Assembly (NCBI GenBank): GCA_003153395.1 | Contig: PLYP01000003.1 | Span: 1 to 64,000 of the forward strand | DNA: 64,000 nucleotides | Reading direction: 5' to 3' | Origin: Candidatus Saccharimonadota bacterium | GTDB lineage: Bacteria > Patescibacteriota > Saccharimonadia > Saccharimonadales > UBA4665 | Shown: positions 51,334-60,356 of the stretch, piece by piece | Position numbering within the stretch: the first letter of the stretch is position 1 | How the letters are laid out: every line of letters starts with the position of its first letter | Notes under the pieces: model-generated | Seen by the model: the letters and a program-made list of their open reading frames with translations, nothing else | Databases searched by the model: none | What the model was told of the DNA's origin: nothing | Position numbers and translations under genes: made by a program

Positions 51334-53400
51334 ATGACAGAAAATAATAACTCTAAACAGGGTCCACCTCCAAAAGACAACAGTGGAAATAAAAGACCCC
51401 AAAAACAGGGACCTAGAAATAATGCAATGAGCTCCTCGCTTACTACAAGCCGAGGCCAAGCTGTTAGAGCACAAAGGCGTTCACAAGCCGATGCACAGCG
51501 GATTGCTAATCAGTACTTGACTGCGGAACACCAGCCTACTCCCCGTGCTAATTTTGTAGATGATAGTCCAAGACTAAAAATAATAGGACTTGGCGGATTA
51601 GACGGCGGTGGATCTAAGAATATGATTCTAGTTGAATATATGAACGATGCCATCATCATGGACTGCGGTAATGACCTTGGTGTAGATTTGCCAGGAATAA
51701 ATTATGCAATTGCTGATACTGCATACTTAGAACAAATAAAGGGCAAACTTAAAGCTTACGTAATTACCCACGGTCACCTTGATCATATTGGTGGATTACC
51801 GCATATAGTTCCTAAATTCCCAGCACCAATTTATGGCAGTCGCTTTAGTATTGGCAGAGTTGAAGAAATATTTGAAAATTTCGGCTTACCGATGCCTGAC
51901 GGATTTGAGCTTAAAACAGTCACGATGAACGAGAACACTCATGAGCGACTCAAAATAGGTGAATTCTTTGTCGAACTAGTACGAATAACGCACTCTATTC
52001 CTGGCAGTACCTGCATAATTTTGGATACGCCCGTTGGTAGAGTTGTAAATACCGGTGACTTTAGACTTGACCCGAACCCGTTGGACCACGAGAGAAGCGA
52101 CGTTGAAAGGCTTAAAGAATTAGGCAATGAAGGAGTATTAGTACTCCTGAGTGAAAGCACGACTACTGAACGGCCCGGTCGAACTCCCAGTGAGTCGACC
52201 ATAGAACAGAGCTTCGTCGATATCATGAAGAATGCACCGGGAAGAATATTCATCGGAGTTTTCTCAACCAATATGAACCGAGTACAGATGATAATAAATG
52301 CTGCGGTTCATCATAATAAGAAAGTAGCCATGGACGGACGAAGCATGGTCAGTACGCTTGAAATGGCAGTAAGGCATGGCTTCGCTCGGGTGCCTAAAGG
52401 AACATTCGTTCCAATTGCTTCCGTCCCAGGAATGAAAGATGATGAACTAGTTGTGGTATGTACTGGCTCACAAGGAGAGCCTAGCTCGGCGCTTCAGAGA
52501 ATGAGTAACGGAGAACATAAACACATAAAGCTTAAAGAGCAGGATACGGTAATTCTATCCAGCACGCCGATTCCTTATTCCGGAAATGATGGAGCTATTA
52601 GGGCTATGGTAGATGAGTTATTTAAAAAAGGCGTTCATATATACCGCCATGAAACCAGAGAAGTAGATGGTGTGGGTCCGCTGCACGTTTCGGGTCATGC
52701 GTCCAGAGATGAATACGCTGAAATGATAGATATGCTTAAGCCTAAGTTTTTTGTTCCCATATATGGTGATTTCACAGCTAAGCGTTATCACATAGATATA
52801 GCCATCGAGCAGGGTATACCAAGAGCAAGCACTATCAATGCAGACAACGGAGATATTTTGGCATTTACGCCCAACAAGATGGAAAAGATCGGCGAAGTAC
52901 CGCATGGAACTATACTTGTAGATCAGACAGGCGCAATAGTTACTAACGTAGTAGTTAAAGACAGAGTATTGCTTAGTGAAGAAGGTTTAGTTGCAGTAGT
53001 GCTAACTATAGACAAGAAAACAGGCGGATTGCTTACTAGTCCGGATATAATAAGCCGCGGCTTCATATATATGAGAGACAATGAGGAAATAATGAATGGT
53101 CTGAGGATAGAACTTAAGAGGGCCGTTGCACAAAGATTCAAACGAGTTGATCTAGACCGCTTTAAAGCAGAACTAAAAGATCACGTGACTCATTACTTAT
53201 TTGAGCAAACCCAGAGAAGCCCGATAGTAATTCCCGTCGTCAATATAATTAGCGGCGGCGGAAACAAGCAGCCTGGAGATTCTAAAAAAGCTGGACCACA
53301 GCAAGAACCTAAATCTCCTGAACAAATTGCTGTTGAGCAACAGCAACGTTTTCAGGAAATGAGAGCTAGACTACTTACTCAAGATCCTAGGATAGACTGA
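51334..53400 (+). CDS. rnj: ribonuclease J
   Basis: 688 residues. Metallo-beta-lactamase/beta-CASP RNase with endo- and 5'-3' exo-activity. A disordered Asn/Gln/Lys-rich extension (1-80) precedes the core: IIGLGGLDGGGSKNMILVEY, THGHLDHIGGLPHI (HxHxDH, about 147-160), THSIPGSTCIIL (about 217-228), NTGDFRLDP, beta-CASP TGSQGEPSSALQRM (about 375-388) and LHVSGHASRDEY (about 450-461). The usual SDSTNA is SESTTT. AAGGAG site 6 nt before the ATG. No RNase E is in the window, so this may be a main decay endonuclease. Confidence 0.96.
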   Translation: MTENNNSKQGPPPKDNSGNKRPQKQGPRNNAMSSSLTTSRGQAVRAQRRSQADAQRIANQYLTAEHQPTPRANFVDDSPRLKIIGLGGLDGGGSKNMILVEYMNDAIIMDCGNDLGVDLPGINYAIADTAYLEQIKGKLKAYVITHGHLDHIGGLPHIVPKFPAPIYGSRFSIGRVEEIFENFGLPMPDGFELKTVTMNENTHERLKIGEFFVELVRITHSIPGSTCIILDTPVGRVVNTGDFRLDPNPLDHERSDVERLKELGNEGVLVLLSESTTTERPGRTPSESTIEQSFVDIMKNAPGRIFIGVFSTNMNRVQMIINAAVHHNKKVAMDGRSMVSTLEMAVRHGFARVPKGTFVPIASVPGMKDDELVVVCTGSQGEPSSALQRMSNGEHKHIKLKEQDTVILSSTPIPYSGNDGAIRAMVDELFKKGVHIYRHETREVDGVGPLHVSGHASRDEYAEMIDMLKPKFFVPIYGDFTAKRYHIDIAIEQGIPRASTINADNGDILAFTPNKMEKIGEVPHGTILVDQTGAIVTNVVVKDRVLLSEEGLVAVVLTIDKKTGGLLTSPDIISRGFIYMRDNEEIMNGLRIELKRAVAQRFKRVDLDRFKAELKDHVTHYLFEQTQRSPIVIPVVNIISGGGNKQPGDSKKAGPQQEPKSPEQIAVEQQQRFQEMRARLLTQDPRID

Positions 53401-53832
53401 TTAAGCAGCAACCTGTTGCTCATCTATATTAGGATGAGTAGCTAAGTTCAGCAGATGTAATTCACCTCCTCTAACAGCGTGAAAGGCGAAGGTTATGCGA
53501 TCGGCTCGCCATGTTAGCCTAGGCGGGTTACCATATCCAATACTTTCCAGAGCCTGGCTTTCTCTAATGGATTGCTCTAGATCGAAGGCGTATCTGTCTA
53601 TACCCGTACTTAAGAGTTGTTGTTCTACTGCTAATCCGACTGCCGGCAATAAGCGTCCAGGCCAGCCATGGTGAGGCTTACGTTTAATCGACGTTAGTAA
53701 AACATCCGTATCTGACTCCAACGCTTCAGTTAAATGTGAAACCAGAAATTCCGCGGTCCTGCCAACCCTAGCTTCTGTAATTTTTTGTTTGGCTTTTTCT
53801 TTGTAACCGGCCGTTAATTGGCCAAGGTTCAT
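53401..53832 (-). CDS. cytosolic protein, unknown
   Basis: 143 residues, no signal or TM segment. Lys/Arg-rich head (YKEKAKQKITEARVGR) and mixed alpha/beta body; HHGWPGRLLPAVGLAVEQQLLS (about 53-74) and RLTWRADRITFAFHAVRGGELHLL (about 103-126) look folded. The family is not recognised. A TAATAT box (53844-53839) lies 6 nt before the ATG. Convergent with RNase J, stops adjacent. Confidence 0.5.
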   Translation of the reverse strand: MNLGQLTAGYKEKAKQKITEARVGRTAEFLVSHLTEALESDTDVLLTSIKRKPHHGWPGRLLPAVGLAVEQQLLSTGIDRYAFDLEQSIRESQALESIGYGNPPRLTWRADRITFAFHAVRGGELHLLNLATHPNIDEQQVAA

Positions 53833-53838
53833 AAGCTA

Positions 53839-53844
53839 ATATTA
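53839..53844 (-). promoter_or_regulatory. -10 box of the 53401-53832 gene, leaderless arrangement
   Basis: TAATAT on the minus strand, 6 nt before ATG at 53832. Confidence 0.4.
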
Positions 53845-53989
53845 TTATTTATTACCAAGTTATTACAAGAGATATATATCACACCGGACTAGAAGGGCTA
53901 TTCTTGCTTTTTGTAGTATTTTGTGCTACAGTAAATATTGAATGCCATTAGCCTTTTAACAAGGATATTAGTAAAATAAATAGAGCAAT

Positions 53990-56200
53990 ATGCCAAAAAA
54001 GAAAAAAACTACAAGAAAAAAGAAAGCTATGCCTTCTAAAGCAGAGCGCTCTCCGTTCTGGGCTCTAAGTGGTGCTATAAGTCTAGTGCTAATAGCATTA
54101 CTGCTTTTACTTGGAGGATTTGGCAATGGGGGATCAGGCCCAGTAGATCTTTTTCACGGAGTATACTGGCTCTTTGGTTGGGCGGCTTATATAACTCCGA
54201 TTGCATTGGTATATTGGGGCGTCTATAAATTCAAATCAGAAGATCATCACGTACCTGTCAATAAATTGAGCGGCATGCTGGCAGTTCTACTTTTTTCAAG
54301 CGGATTTGCTTATAGCGCGTTTGCTTCAAAAAACGCCAGCGGTGTTTGGGTAAATGGTCATGGCGGACAAGTCGGTAGGAGTATAGGAAGCGTCGCGTTC
54401 GCTGTACTAGATAAATTTCCTGCAGCAATCTTATTCTTTATATTCGCTGTGCTGGCAATCTTTTTCGCTTTCGGTATTTCACCCAAAGTAATTACAAAAC
54501 TGAGTAGTTTGTTCAAGCGAGAAAATAAGGGTGAAGATTCTGAGCTGGCTGCTCTTAAAGCTAAAGCTGAAGAAAGCTCAGGCTTTAAGTTAAATGAAGG
54601 TGTACCGGTTATTCATCACACCCCCGGAGAACAACCGGCTGCCAGACTCTCCTCGTTAAAGAATACAGCTCAGAAACTTACAGGAAACGAATCCCATGAA
54701 GCACTTACTACAACTAGTGACCCTAACTGGCAGTTTCCCAGCATTAATTTACTAAACCAAAAACAAGACAAAGCAGACGCCGGAAATGTTAATACTAACG
54801 CTCAAATAATTCATGATACTTTTGAGAATTTCAACATTGATGTAGAAATGGAAGGTGCCAATATTGGACCGAGAGTTACACAATATACTCTTAAGCCTCC
54901 TACGGGAGTTAAGCTTACTAAAATTACAGCTCTTGAAAATAATCTGTCACTAGACCTTGCAGCACATTCTATTCGTATTGAAGCACCAATTCCCGGAAAA
55001 AGAGCAGTTGGTATAGAAGTACCAAACGTTAAATCAGCTACAGTAAGAGTTAGTTCTATTTTCTTGTCTCAACAGTGGCAGGCATTACAAAGCCCCTTAT
55101 CCATAGCAATCGGTAAAGATATATCTGGCTCAGCAATTGTCGCCGATTTGGATAAGATGCCCCATGTATTAGTTGCTGGACAGACCGGATCGGGTAAGTC
55201 GGTAATGATAAATACTATTTTAACTAGCCTCTTATATCGTAATTCTCCATCGGATCTGAAGTTGATTCTAGTTGATCCAAAACAAGTTGAACTTAAACCA
55301 TATGATGAGATACCGCATTTACTTACACCGGTAATAGTTGAACCTGAAAAATGTATTAGTGCCCTAAAATGGGCGGTTGCCGAAATGGAAAGACGGTACA
55401 AGGCGCTAGCCGACGTTGGGAAAAGAAATATTGGCGAATATAACGATCTTAAAAAAGAAGAGGGCATGCCTTACATAGTTATAGTAATTGATGAACTAGC
55501 TGATCTAATGATGATGGCTGCTCGTGACGTAGAAGCTCTAATAGTACGAATTGCCCAAAAAGCCAGAGCAGTAGGTATACATTTAGTACTTGCCACCCAG
55601 AGGCCCTCAGTGGATGTTATAACAGGCCTTATTAAAGCTAATATACCTGCAAGAATTGCATTTAAAACTACTTCCCAAGTGGACAGTAGAACAATTATAG
55701 ATCAGGTGGGTGCCGAGAAACTTCTCGGACAGGGGGATATGCTAATGACTTTATCTGACGCTCCTAAGCCTAGACGTATTCAGGGTGCATTAATTGGAGA
55801 CGACGAAACCACCAAAGTAATTGATTTTATTAGGATGCAGCGTCCGCCTCAATATGATGACGAGGTTGTATCTCAGCCGGTACAACTTAATGGTAGGGGC
55901 GGTATAGTTGCGGATTATGGAGGTCAGGACTCAGACGACGATATGTTTAAAGATGCTGTCAGGGTTGTTATAGATAACAGAAAAGCCAGTACTAGTTTAC
56001 TGCAGCGAAGGCTTCGTATTGGTTACGGAAGAGCAGCCAGGTTAATTGAAAACATGGAAGAGCAAGGTATTGTAGGCGCCGCAGATGGCTCTCGGCCTCG
56101 GGAGGTTCTAGTTCATTCACTCGATGAAGTATTCGGCGGCCATAAGTCCATAGATAGCGAAGAATATCTTAATGAAGCAGCTGATCAAGAAATACTTTAA
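53990..56200 (+). CDS. ftsK: DNA translocase FtsK/SpoIIIE
   Basis: 736 residues. Lys-rich start (KKKKTTRKKKAMPSKAER), four TM segments (about 22-165), linker (170-260), then the RecA-like motor: Walker A LVAGQTGSGKSVMINTIL (about 394-411), Walker B VIVIDELADLMMM (about 500-512), GIHLVLATQRPSVDVITG (about 532-549), and the C-terminal gamma winged helix (about 645-715; ASTSLLQRRLRIGYGRAARLIENMEEQGIVG). Pumps chromosome DNA through the closing septum. A likely promoter with TTGCTT-17-TACAGT lies in the 157 nt upstream spacer. Confidence 0.96.
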   Translation: MPKKKKTTRKKKAMPSKAERSPFWALSGAISLVLIALLLLLGGFGNGGSGPVDLFHGVYWLFGWAAYITPIALVYWGVYKFKSEDHHVPVNKLSGMLAVLLFSSGFAYSAFASKNASGVWVNGHGGQVGRSIGSVAFAVLDKFPAAILFFIFAVLAIFFAFGISPKVITKLSSLFKRENKGEDSELAALKAKAEESSGFKLNEGVPVIHHTPGEQPAARLSSLKNTAQKLTGNESHEALTTTSDPNWQFPSINLLNQKQDKADAGNVNTNAQIIHDTFENFNIDVEMEGANIGPRVTQYTLKPPTGVKLTKITALENNLSLDLAAHSIRIEAPIPGKRAVGIEVPNVKSATVRVSSIFLSQQWQALQSPLSIAIGKDISGSAIVADLDKMPHVLVAGQTGSGKSVMINTILTSLLYRNSPSDLKLILVDPKQVELKPYDEIPHLLTPVIVEPEKCISALKWAVAEMERRYKALADVGKRNIGEYNDLKKEEGMPYIVIVIDELADLMMMAARDVEALIVRIAQKARAVGIHLVLATQRPSVDVITGLIKANIPARIAFKTTSQVDSRTIIDQVGAEKLLGQGDMLMTLSDAPKPRRIQGALIGDDETTKVIDFIRMQRPPQYDDEVVSQPVQLNGRGGIVADYGGQDSDDDMFKDAVRVVIDNRKASTSLLQRRLRIGYGRAARLIENMEEQGIVGAADGSRPREVLVHSLDEVFGGHKSIDSEEYLNEAADQEIL

Positions 56201-56232
56201 TTTTAGACTTGCTAAATTCTGAATAACTTTTT

Positions 56233-56301
56233 AACATAAGCAATGTAACAAAAACTGCAAAGCAGGGCATAGCGGGGTGCAGTAAATTGCCTTGTTATGT
56301 T
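56233..56301. ncRNA. candidate structured RNA element in the ftsK-rpsF spacer
   Basis: Nested stems: AACATAA/TTATGTT (56233-56239, 56295-56301), GCAAT/ATTGC (56240-56244, 56286-56290) and CTGCA/TGCAG (56255-56259, 56278-56282) around an 18-nt loop. On the minus strand the inner hairpin is followed by TTTTT, like a terminator; on the plus strand an intrinsic terminator follows at 56309. It could be a 3' UTR fold of ftsK or a small RNA. It does not match the SRP, tmRNA or 6S signatures I know. Confidence 0.5.
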
Positions 56302-56308
56302 CCTGTAG

Positions 56309-56342
56309 AGACCTTTGTCTTTAATAGGGCAGAGGTCTTTTA
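56309..56342 (+). terminator. Rho-independent terminator after ftsK
   Basis: AGACCT (56309-56314) pairs with AGGTCT (56333-56338), with extra inner pairs, then TTTTATATT. It separates ftsK from the rpsF operon. Confidence 0.7.
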
Positions 56343-56467
56343 TATTACGCAGGAAGATATAACTTGACTAACAGAGGTATATTAAATATAATTTAGCAAC
56401 TAACAACTTCAGTTCATGACCAACTTTAAGTGTACATGGGCTATAACCAATAGGAAGGAGAAGTAAG

Positions 56468-56854
56468 TTGAATCAATACGAAATTGCGGTACTTTATCAT
56501 CCAGATTTGGAGGTCGACCTAAGTAAAGGCGAGGACCGAGTTAAAAAGATAATAGCCGATAATGACGGAAAAATAGTGAGTACCGATAACTGGGGTAAGC
56601 GTAAACTAGCATATAACATCAAAGGCAACGAGTATGCCATATATGTCTTTTATACGGTAGACATCCCACCTACAAATATCCAAAAGATGGAAACCACGCT
56701 TAATATTACAGGTGAAGTTATTCGTTTCCTCATAACACGTCCAGATCTTAAGGCAATAGCTAAAGCAGAGGCTCAAAAAGCTGAAAAAGCAGCTCAAGTC
56801 GCTAAGCGTGGAGAAGTACCTGAAGAAGATGAGCAAGAGGACAGCGAAGAGTAA
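56468..56854 (+). CDS. rpsF: 30S ribosomal protein S6
   Basis: 128 residues from TTG, chosen for GGAAGGAG 7-8 nt upstream and the family start NQYEIAVLYHPDLEVDLSK. S6 fold: GKIVSTDNWGKRKLAYNIKGNEYAIYVFYTVD (about 36-67) and EVIRFLITRPD (about 84-94), with an Ala/Lys/Glu-rich tail. Heads the conserved rpsF-ssb-rpsR order, followed by efp. Confidence 0.95.
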   Translation: MNQYEIAVLYHPDLEVDLSKGEDRVKKIIADNDGKIVSTDNWGKRKLAYNIKGNEYAIYVFYTVDIPPTNIQKMETTLNITGEVIRFLITRPDLKAIAKAEAQKAEKAAQVAKRGEVPEEDEQEDSEE

Positions 56855-56976
56855 TTTAAGATAATTGTTAAATATCGCTGCTTTTGAACTTGACGAATTG
56901 GTAAGTTGAGGCGTAGCGTTTAAATTGATAACTAAGAATGAAGACATACGTCTTATAAAGGAGGAAACTAAATAAT

Positions 56977-57465
56977 ATGGCACGAAGTCTAAACCAAGTA
57001 ACACTAATGGGTAATTTAACCAGAGACCCAGAACTCCGCCAAACACCTAATGGCCAAAATGTTACCAGTTTCAGCTTAGCTTTAAATAGAAGCTACAAAG
57101 ATTCAAGCGGTGAATGGCAGGAAGCTACTGACTATATTGATATAGTTTGTTGGGGACCCCTTGCAGAGAGAGTAGCCCAATATTTAAGTAAAGGAAGAAG
57201 GTGCTTAGTACAAGGCAGGCTCCAATCACGTTCTTGGGAGCAAGACGGCCAAAAGCGCAGCAAGGTAGAAGTACTGGCAAATGATGTTACTTTCCTAGAT
57301 AGCCGAGGAGCTGACAGCGACAATGGCGGTAATGCTAATCAAAACAGCTCTGATGAAAAACCGAGCGAAGATAAACCTAAACCCAGTAAGAAAACTAAGG
57401 AAGAAGATGTTGTTATTGAAGATATTGGCGACGAACCAATTAATTTAGACGATATACCATTTTAA
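56977..57465 (+). CDS. ssb: single-stranded DNA-binding protein SSB
   Basis: 162 residues. OB-fold (1-110): SLNQVTLMGNLTRDPELRQTPNGQNVTSFSLALNRSYKDSSGEWQEATDYIDIVCWGPLAERVAQYLSKGRRCLVQGRLQ, then a Asn/Ser/Glu-rich linker and the acidic tip DDIPF that recruits partners. AGGAGG 8 nt before the ATG; a small AAGAC-atac-GTCTT hairpin lies just upstream. Confidence 0.96.
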   Translation: MARSLNQVTLMGNLTRDPELRQTPNGQNVTSFSLALNRSYKDSSGEWQEATDYIDIVCWGPLAERVAQYLSKGRRCLVQGRLQSRSWEQDGQKRSKVEVLANDVTFLDSRGADSDNGGNANQNSSDEKPSEDKPKPSKKTKEEDVVIEDIGDEPINLDDIPF

Positions 57466-57476
57466 AGGAGTAATTT

Positions 57477-57680
57477 ATGGCTAAGATTTTTAAATATAGA
57501 ACTGAAGTACCGTTTTTTGACTACAAGGACTTTAAGACCTTGCAGCGTTATGTAAATGTTTATGGACAAATTGAAACACGAAAGAAAACAGGACTAAGCG
57601 AAGCTCAGCAACGTCGGCTTAGCATTGCGATTAAAAGAGCCAGACATATAGGTCTGCTTCCATTTGTAGCTAATAACTAA
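57477..57680 (+). CDS. rpsR: 30S ribosomal protein S18
   Basis: 67 residues. S18 pattern FDYKDFKTLQRYVNVYGQIETRKKTGLSEAQQRRLSIAIKRARHIGLLPF. It lacks N-terminal zinc cysteines, as in C- forms. AAAGGAG before the ATG. Confidence 0.95.
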   Translation: MAKIFKYRTEVPFFDYKDFKTLQRYVNVYGQIETRKKTGLSEAQQRRLSIAIKRARHIGLLPFVANN

Positions 57681-57699
57681 TTGTTATTAGGTTAGATCT

Positions 57700-58266
57700 A
57701 TGTTGTTAAGTATTACAGACTTAAAAAAAGGTGCGTTGTTTCAATTGGACGGCGAGCCTTACAGAGTGGTTGAGTATAATCAAAAAGTAATGGGCAGGGG
57801 TGGGTCGATTGTAAATGTACGGGTTAAAAGCCTTATCGACGGTAAAGTGTTAGAGAAAACTTTCAAGGGCAATGAACAGTTAGATAGTGCAGATATTACA
57901 AATGAAACTGTTCAATATCTATATAGCGATGGCCAGACCTTTTATTTTATGAACGAGGAGACTTTTAACCAGTTTGAAATCAAAACGGATCTAATTGGAG
58001 AAAGTGTAGGATACTTAAAAGAAGGTGATAAGGTCCAGCTCCAATTTTTTAACGGCAATGCAATTAGCGTAGAATTGCCTAAAAACGTTCCGCTTAAAGT
58101 AACTTACACCGAGTCAGTAGTGAAGGGCGATACAAGTACCTCTATAACTAAAGACGCAACACTTGAAACTGGGTTAGTAATTAAAGTGCCAGCCTTTATA
58201 AAACAAGGCGATACAATTTCTATTGATACTTCTAGCGGAACTTACCGTGAACGTATTAAGGCCTAA
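57700..58266 (+). CDS. efp: elongation factor P
   Basis: 188 residues, three beta domains. Relieves stalling at proline runs. SITDLKKGALFQLDGEPYRVVEYNQKVMGRGGSIVNVRVKSLIDGKVLEKTFKGNEQL is domain I; the tip residue that is Lys34 in E. coli is Arg here (MGRGG), as in EF-P proteins modified on Arg. No EpmA or EarP is in the window, so it may act unmodified or be served by an enzyme elsewhere. Confidence 0.95.
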   Translation: MLLSITDLKKGALFQLDGEPYRVVEYNQKVMGRGGSIVNVRVKSLIDGKVLEKTFKGNEQLDSADITNETVQYLYSDGQTFYFMNEETFNQFEIKTDLIGESVGYLKEGDKVQLQFFNGNAISVELPKNVPLKVTYTESVVKGDTSTSITKDATLETGLVIKVPAFIKQGDTISIDTSSGTYRERIKA

Positions 58267-58289
58267 AAGAGTCAGAAGCAAAGCTTAAT

Positions 58290-59009
58290 ATGAAAAAAAG
58301 ACTTGATCAAGCTTTAGTTGAACTAGGGCTTGTTAGTACCCGCAGTCAAGCTGAGAGTTATATAAAACTTGGTGATGCCAGGGTAAATAATAACGTGGTA
58401 ACCAAGTCAGGCTTTTTAGTATCAACAGACAAGGACGTGATTCAACTTAGTACCAAAGAGCAATATGTTAGTCGTGCAGCTCTAAAGCTAGCTTCAGTTG
58501 CTAGTGCATTGGACATAGATTTTAATGACAAAATTGTTCTAGATGTTGGAAGCAGTACCGGAGGGTTTAGTGAATACGCAATTAAGCACGGAGCTAAACT
58601 AGTAATAGCAGTCGAAGTTGGCACTAATCAGTTGCATCCTAGTTTGCGTTCAAACACGAAGATAGAATTACACGAGAAAACAGATATACGTAATTTTCAA
58701 ACTACCCATAAAGTAGATATCGTTTTAATAGATGTATCATTTATATCTCTTCGAGAGATTCTGCCTTCCGTTAATCGCTTAATAACTAAGCAAACCAAAA
58801 TTGTTGCTATGGTAAAGCCACAATTTGAGGCCGGCGAGAGCAACCTTAAACACAAAGGAGTAATTAAGAACGACCACATCAGGAGACAAATACTTAAGGA
58901 TTTTGAATCATGGGCTAATCCGTTATTTTTAACCCAAAATAAAATTGATTCGTCAGTTAGTGGTGCTAAAGGAAATCAGGAACGTTTTTATTTACTCCAA
59001 AAGTTGTAA
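58290..59009 (+). CDS. tlyA: TlyA-family rRNA methyltransferase (S4 + FtsJ)
   Basis: 239 residues. S4 RNA-binding domain (KKRLDQALVELGLVSTRSQAESYIKLGDARVNNNVV, 2-37), then an FtsJ-like fold: YVSRAALKL (about 54-62), VLDVGSSTGGFSEYAIKHGAKLVIAVEVGTNQLHPSLR (about 79-116), DVSFISLREILP and MVKPQFEAG (about 172-180). In Mycobacterium TlyA makes 2'-O-methyl marks on 16S and 23S rRNA. Cytosolic; older 'hemolysin' label is historic. Confidence 0.92.
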   Translation: MKKRLDQALVELGLVSTRSQAESYIKLGDARVNNNVVTKSGFLVSTDKDVIQLSTKEQYVSRAALKLASVASALDIDFNDKIVLDVGSSTGGFSEYAIKHGAKLVIAVEVGTNQLHPSLRSNTKIELHEKTDIRNFQTTHKVDIVLIDVSFISLREILPSVNRLITKQTKIVAMVKPQFEAGESNLKHKGVIKNDHIRRQILKDFESWANPLFLTQNKIDSSVSGAKGNQERFYLLQKL

Positions 59010-59019
59010 ACGTTAATGG

Positions 59020-59025
59020 TAAACT
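59020..59025 (+). promoter_or_regulatory. -10 box of the PRTase-like gene, leaderless arrangement
   Basis: TAAACT ends 6 nt before ATG at 59032. Confidence 0.45.
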
Positions 59026-59031
59026 TCTCTT

Positions 59032-59688
59032 ATGTATTTTGCTTCTAGGATGCAAGCTGGGCGTATGCTTTCGGCACGTCTGAAAGATAAATATCGCTAC
59101 GAAAACTGTGCCATTATGTCTATTGATGACGGCGGAGTAATGGTAGGTGCCCAAATAGCTGTAGATCTACACTGCGTATTAACTCTAATGACCAGTGCTG
59201 AGATAAAATTGCCTTTGGAACCAACTGCCGTCGCCGGAATTACAGGCACCGGAGCCCTTGCATATAATAGCCAATATGCAAAAGGTGAGCTTGATGATAT
59301 GTTATCTGAAAACAGAGGTTATTTTGAACAAGAAAAGCTGAGAAGCATGCATGAACTTAATCACATGCTAGGTCATATGGGCACGATAGATAAAAGACTT
59401 TTAAGAGGGCATAACATTATAGTGGTATCAGAAGGGGTTAAAAGTGCTTTTGAGATAGACATGGCCTATGAATTCCTTAAGCCCATTATGATTGAGAAGC
59501 TGATATTCGCAGTGCCTTTTGCCAGTGTGTCCGCCGTAGACCGAATGCATGTTCTGGGCGATGAGCTGGTATGTTTAGATGTATTGGAAGATTATATAGG
59601 TACAAATCATTATTACGACGATAATGATATTCCGAGCCACAGCACTATAGTTGATGCACTTGAAAACATTATGCTGAACTGGAGGTAG
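59032..59688 (+). CDS. phosphoribosyltransferase-fold protein lacking the PRPP loop
   Basis: 218 residues. Start FASRMQAGRMLSARLKDKYRYENCAIMSIDDGGVMVGAQIAVDLHCVL corresponds to the PRTase type fused in many genomes with erythromycin-esterase (F.dR..AG..LA..L...... RGGV.VA..IA), but the RGG is DGG. The PRPP-binding loop (DDxxTG...) that should follow HNIIVV is SEGVKSAFEIDMA, without Asp pair or Thr-Gly. So the fold is kept but PRPP binding looks lost. ATG is leaderless by a TAAACT box 6 nt upstream. Confidence 0.6.
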   Translation: MYFASRMQAGRMLSARLKDKYRYENCAIMSIDDGGVMVGAQIAVDLHCVLTLMTSAEIKLPLEPTAVAGITGTGALAYNSQYAKGELDDMLSENRGYFEQEKLRSMHELNHMLGHMGTIDKRLLRGHNIIVVSEGVKSAFEIDMAYEFLKPIMIEKLIFAVPFASVSAVDRMHVLGDELVCLDVLEDYIGTNHYYDDNDIPSHSTIVDALENIMLNWR

Positions 59689-59695
59689 GACCTTC

Positions 59696-60349
59696 TTAAA
59701 GATGTTTTCTAAGAGCATCAGGATCTATGAGTAAAATAGAAGACTGTTTATTTTCAAGCAGGCCTTTTCTCTCCAAAGCTGATATTTCTCGACTGGTAGT
59801 TTCCCTTGTAGCGTTAACTGAGCTTGCAATATCTTGGTGACGCAGGGGTACTTCAATTAATATACTCCCATCTTCCATTGGATTACCGAATCTTTGACCC
59901 ATATTAAGTAGGAAAGCAATTATTCTCTCACGCACGGTTCTATATTCAAGGGTAAGAATTCGGTCGCCGTGCAATCTGTACATCTCCATCGTCATATCAA
60001 GTAGAGGTATCAATGCGTCGATGTTATTGGTTATAAATTTAAGGAAAGTTTTGCGACTAACTTGAAAAGTTATAGTATCTGCTAAAGCTTGGTAAATAAT
60101 CTGATGATCATTACCAGTTACTGCCCAAATTAATGGGAATATTTCGTCTTGTTTACGGATTATAAGTAGGTTTTCTTCTCCGTATTTGGTTATATCGTAA
60201 GCTTTTACTAAGCCTTGATATATATAAAAAATTCCGTGTGGCGAATCGCCGGGACGGATAATAAAATCATTTTTTTTGAAAGTTTGCTTAACACCGTGTA
60301 CCCTGAAAAAGTCCACCAGTTCTGCTGTTTGTTTCAGCGTTGCCAGCAT
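59696..60349 (-). CDS. Crp/Fnr-family transcriptional regulator
   Basis: 217 residues from ATG at 60349, the usual length; a longer reading adds 25 non-conserved residues. Cyclic-nucleotide fold (QTFKKNDFIIRPGDSPHGIFYIYQGLVKAYDI), then the dimer helix and a HTH (IEVPLRHQDIASSVNATRETTSREISALERKGLL). The usual cAMP-binding Arg-Ser/Thr pair is not seen and no Fnr cysteines are visible, so the signal is unknown. CATAAT (60362-60357) stands 7 nt before the ATG. Confidence 0.85.
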   Translation of the reverse strand: MLATLKQTAELVDFFRVHGVKQTFKKNDFIIRPGDSPHGIFYIYQGLVKAYDITKYGEENLLIIRKQDEIFPLIWAVTGNDHQIIYQALADTITFQVSRKTFLKFITNNIDALIPLLDMTMEMYRLHGDRILTLEYRTVRERIIAFLLNMGQRFGNPMEDGSILIEVPLRHQDIASSVNATRETTSREISALERKGLLENKQSSILLIDPDALRKHL

Positions 60350-60356
60350 AGGACTA

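Noticed and set aside
56233-56301. SRP (4.5S/scRNA) RNA
   Set aside because: AGCAG...ATAGCGGGG looked similar to the SRP domain, but the GGAA-type tetraloop and the GGTCAGGTCCGGAAGGAAGC core are missing.
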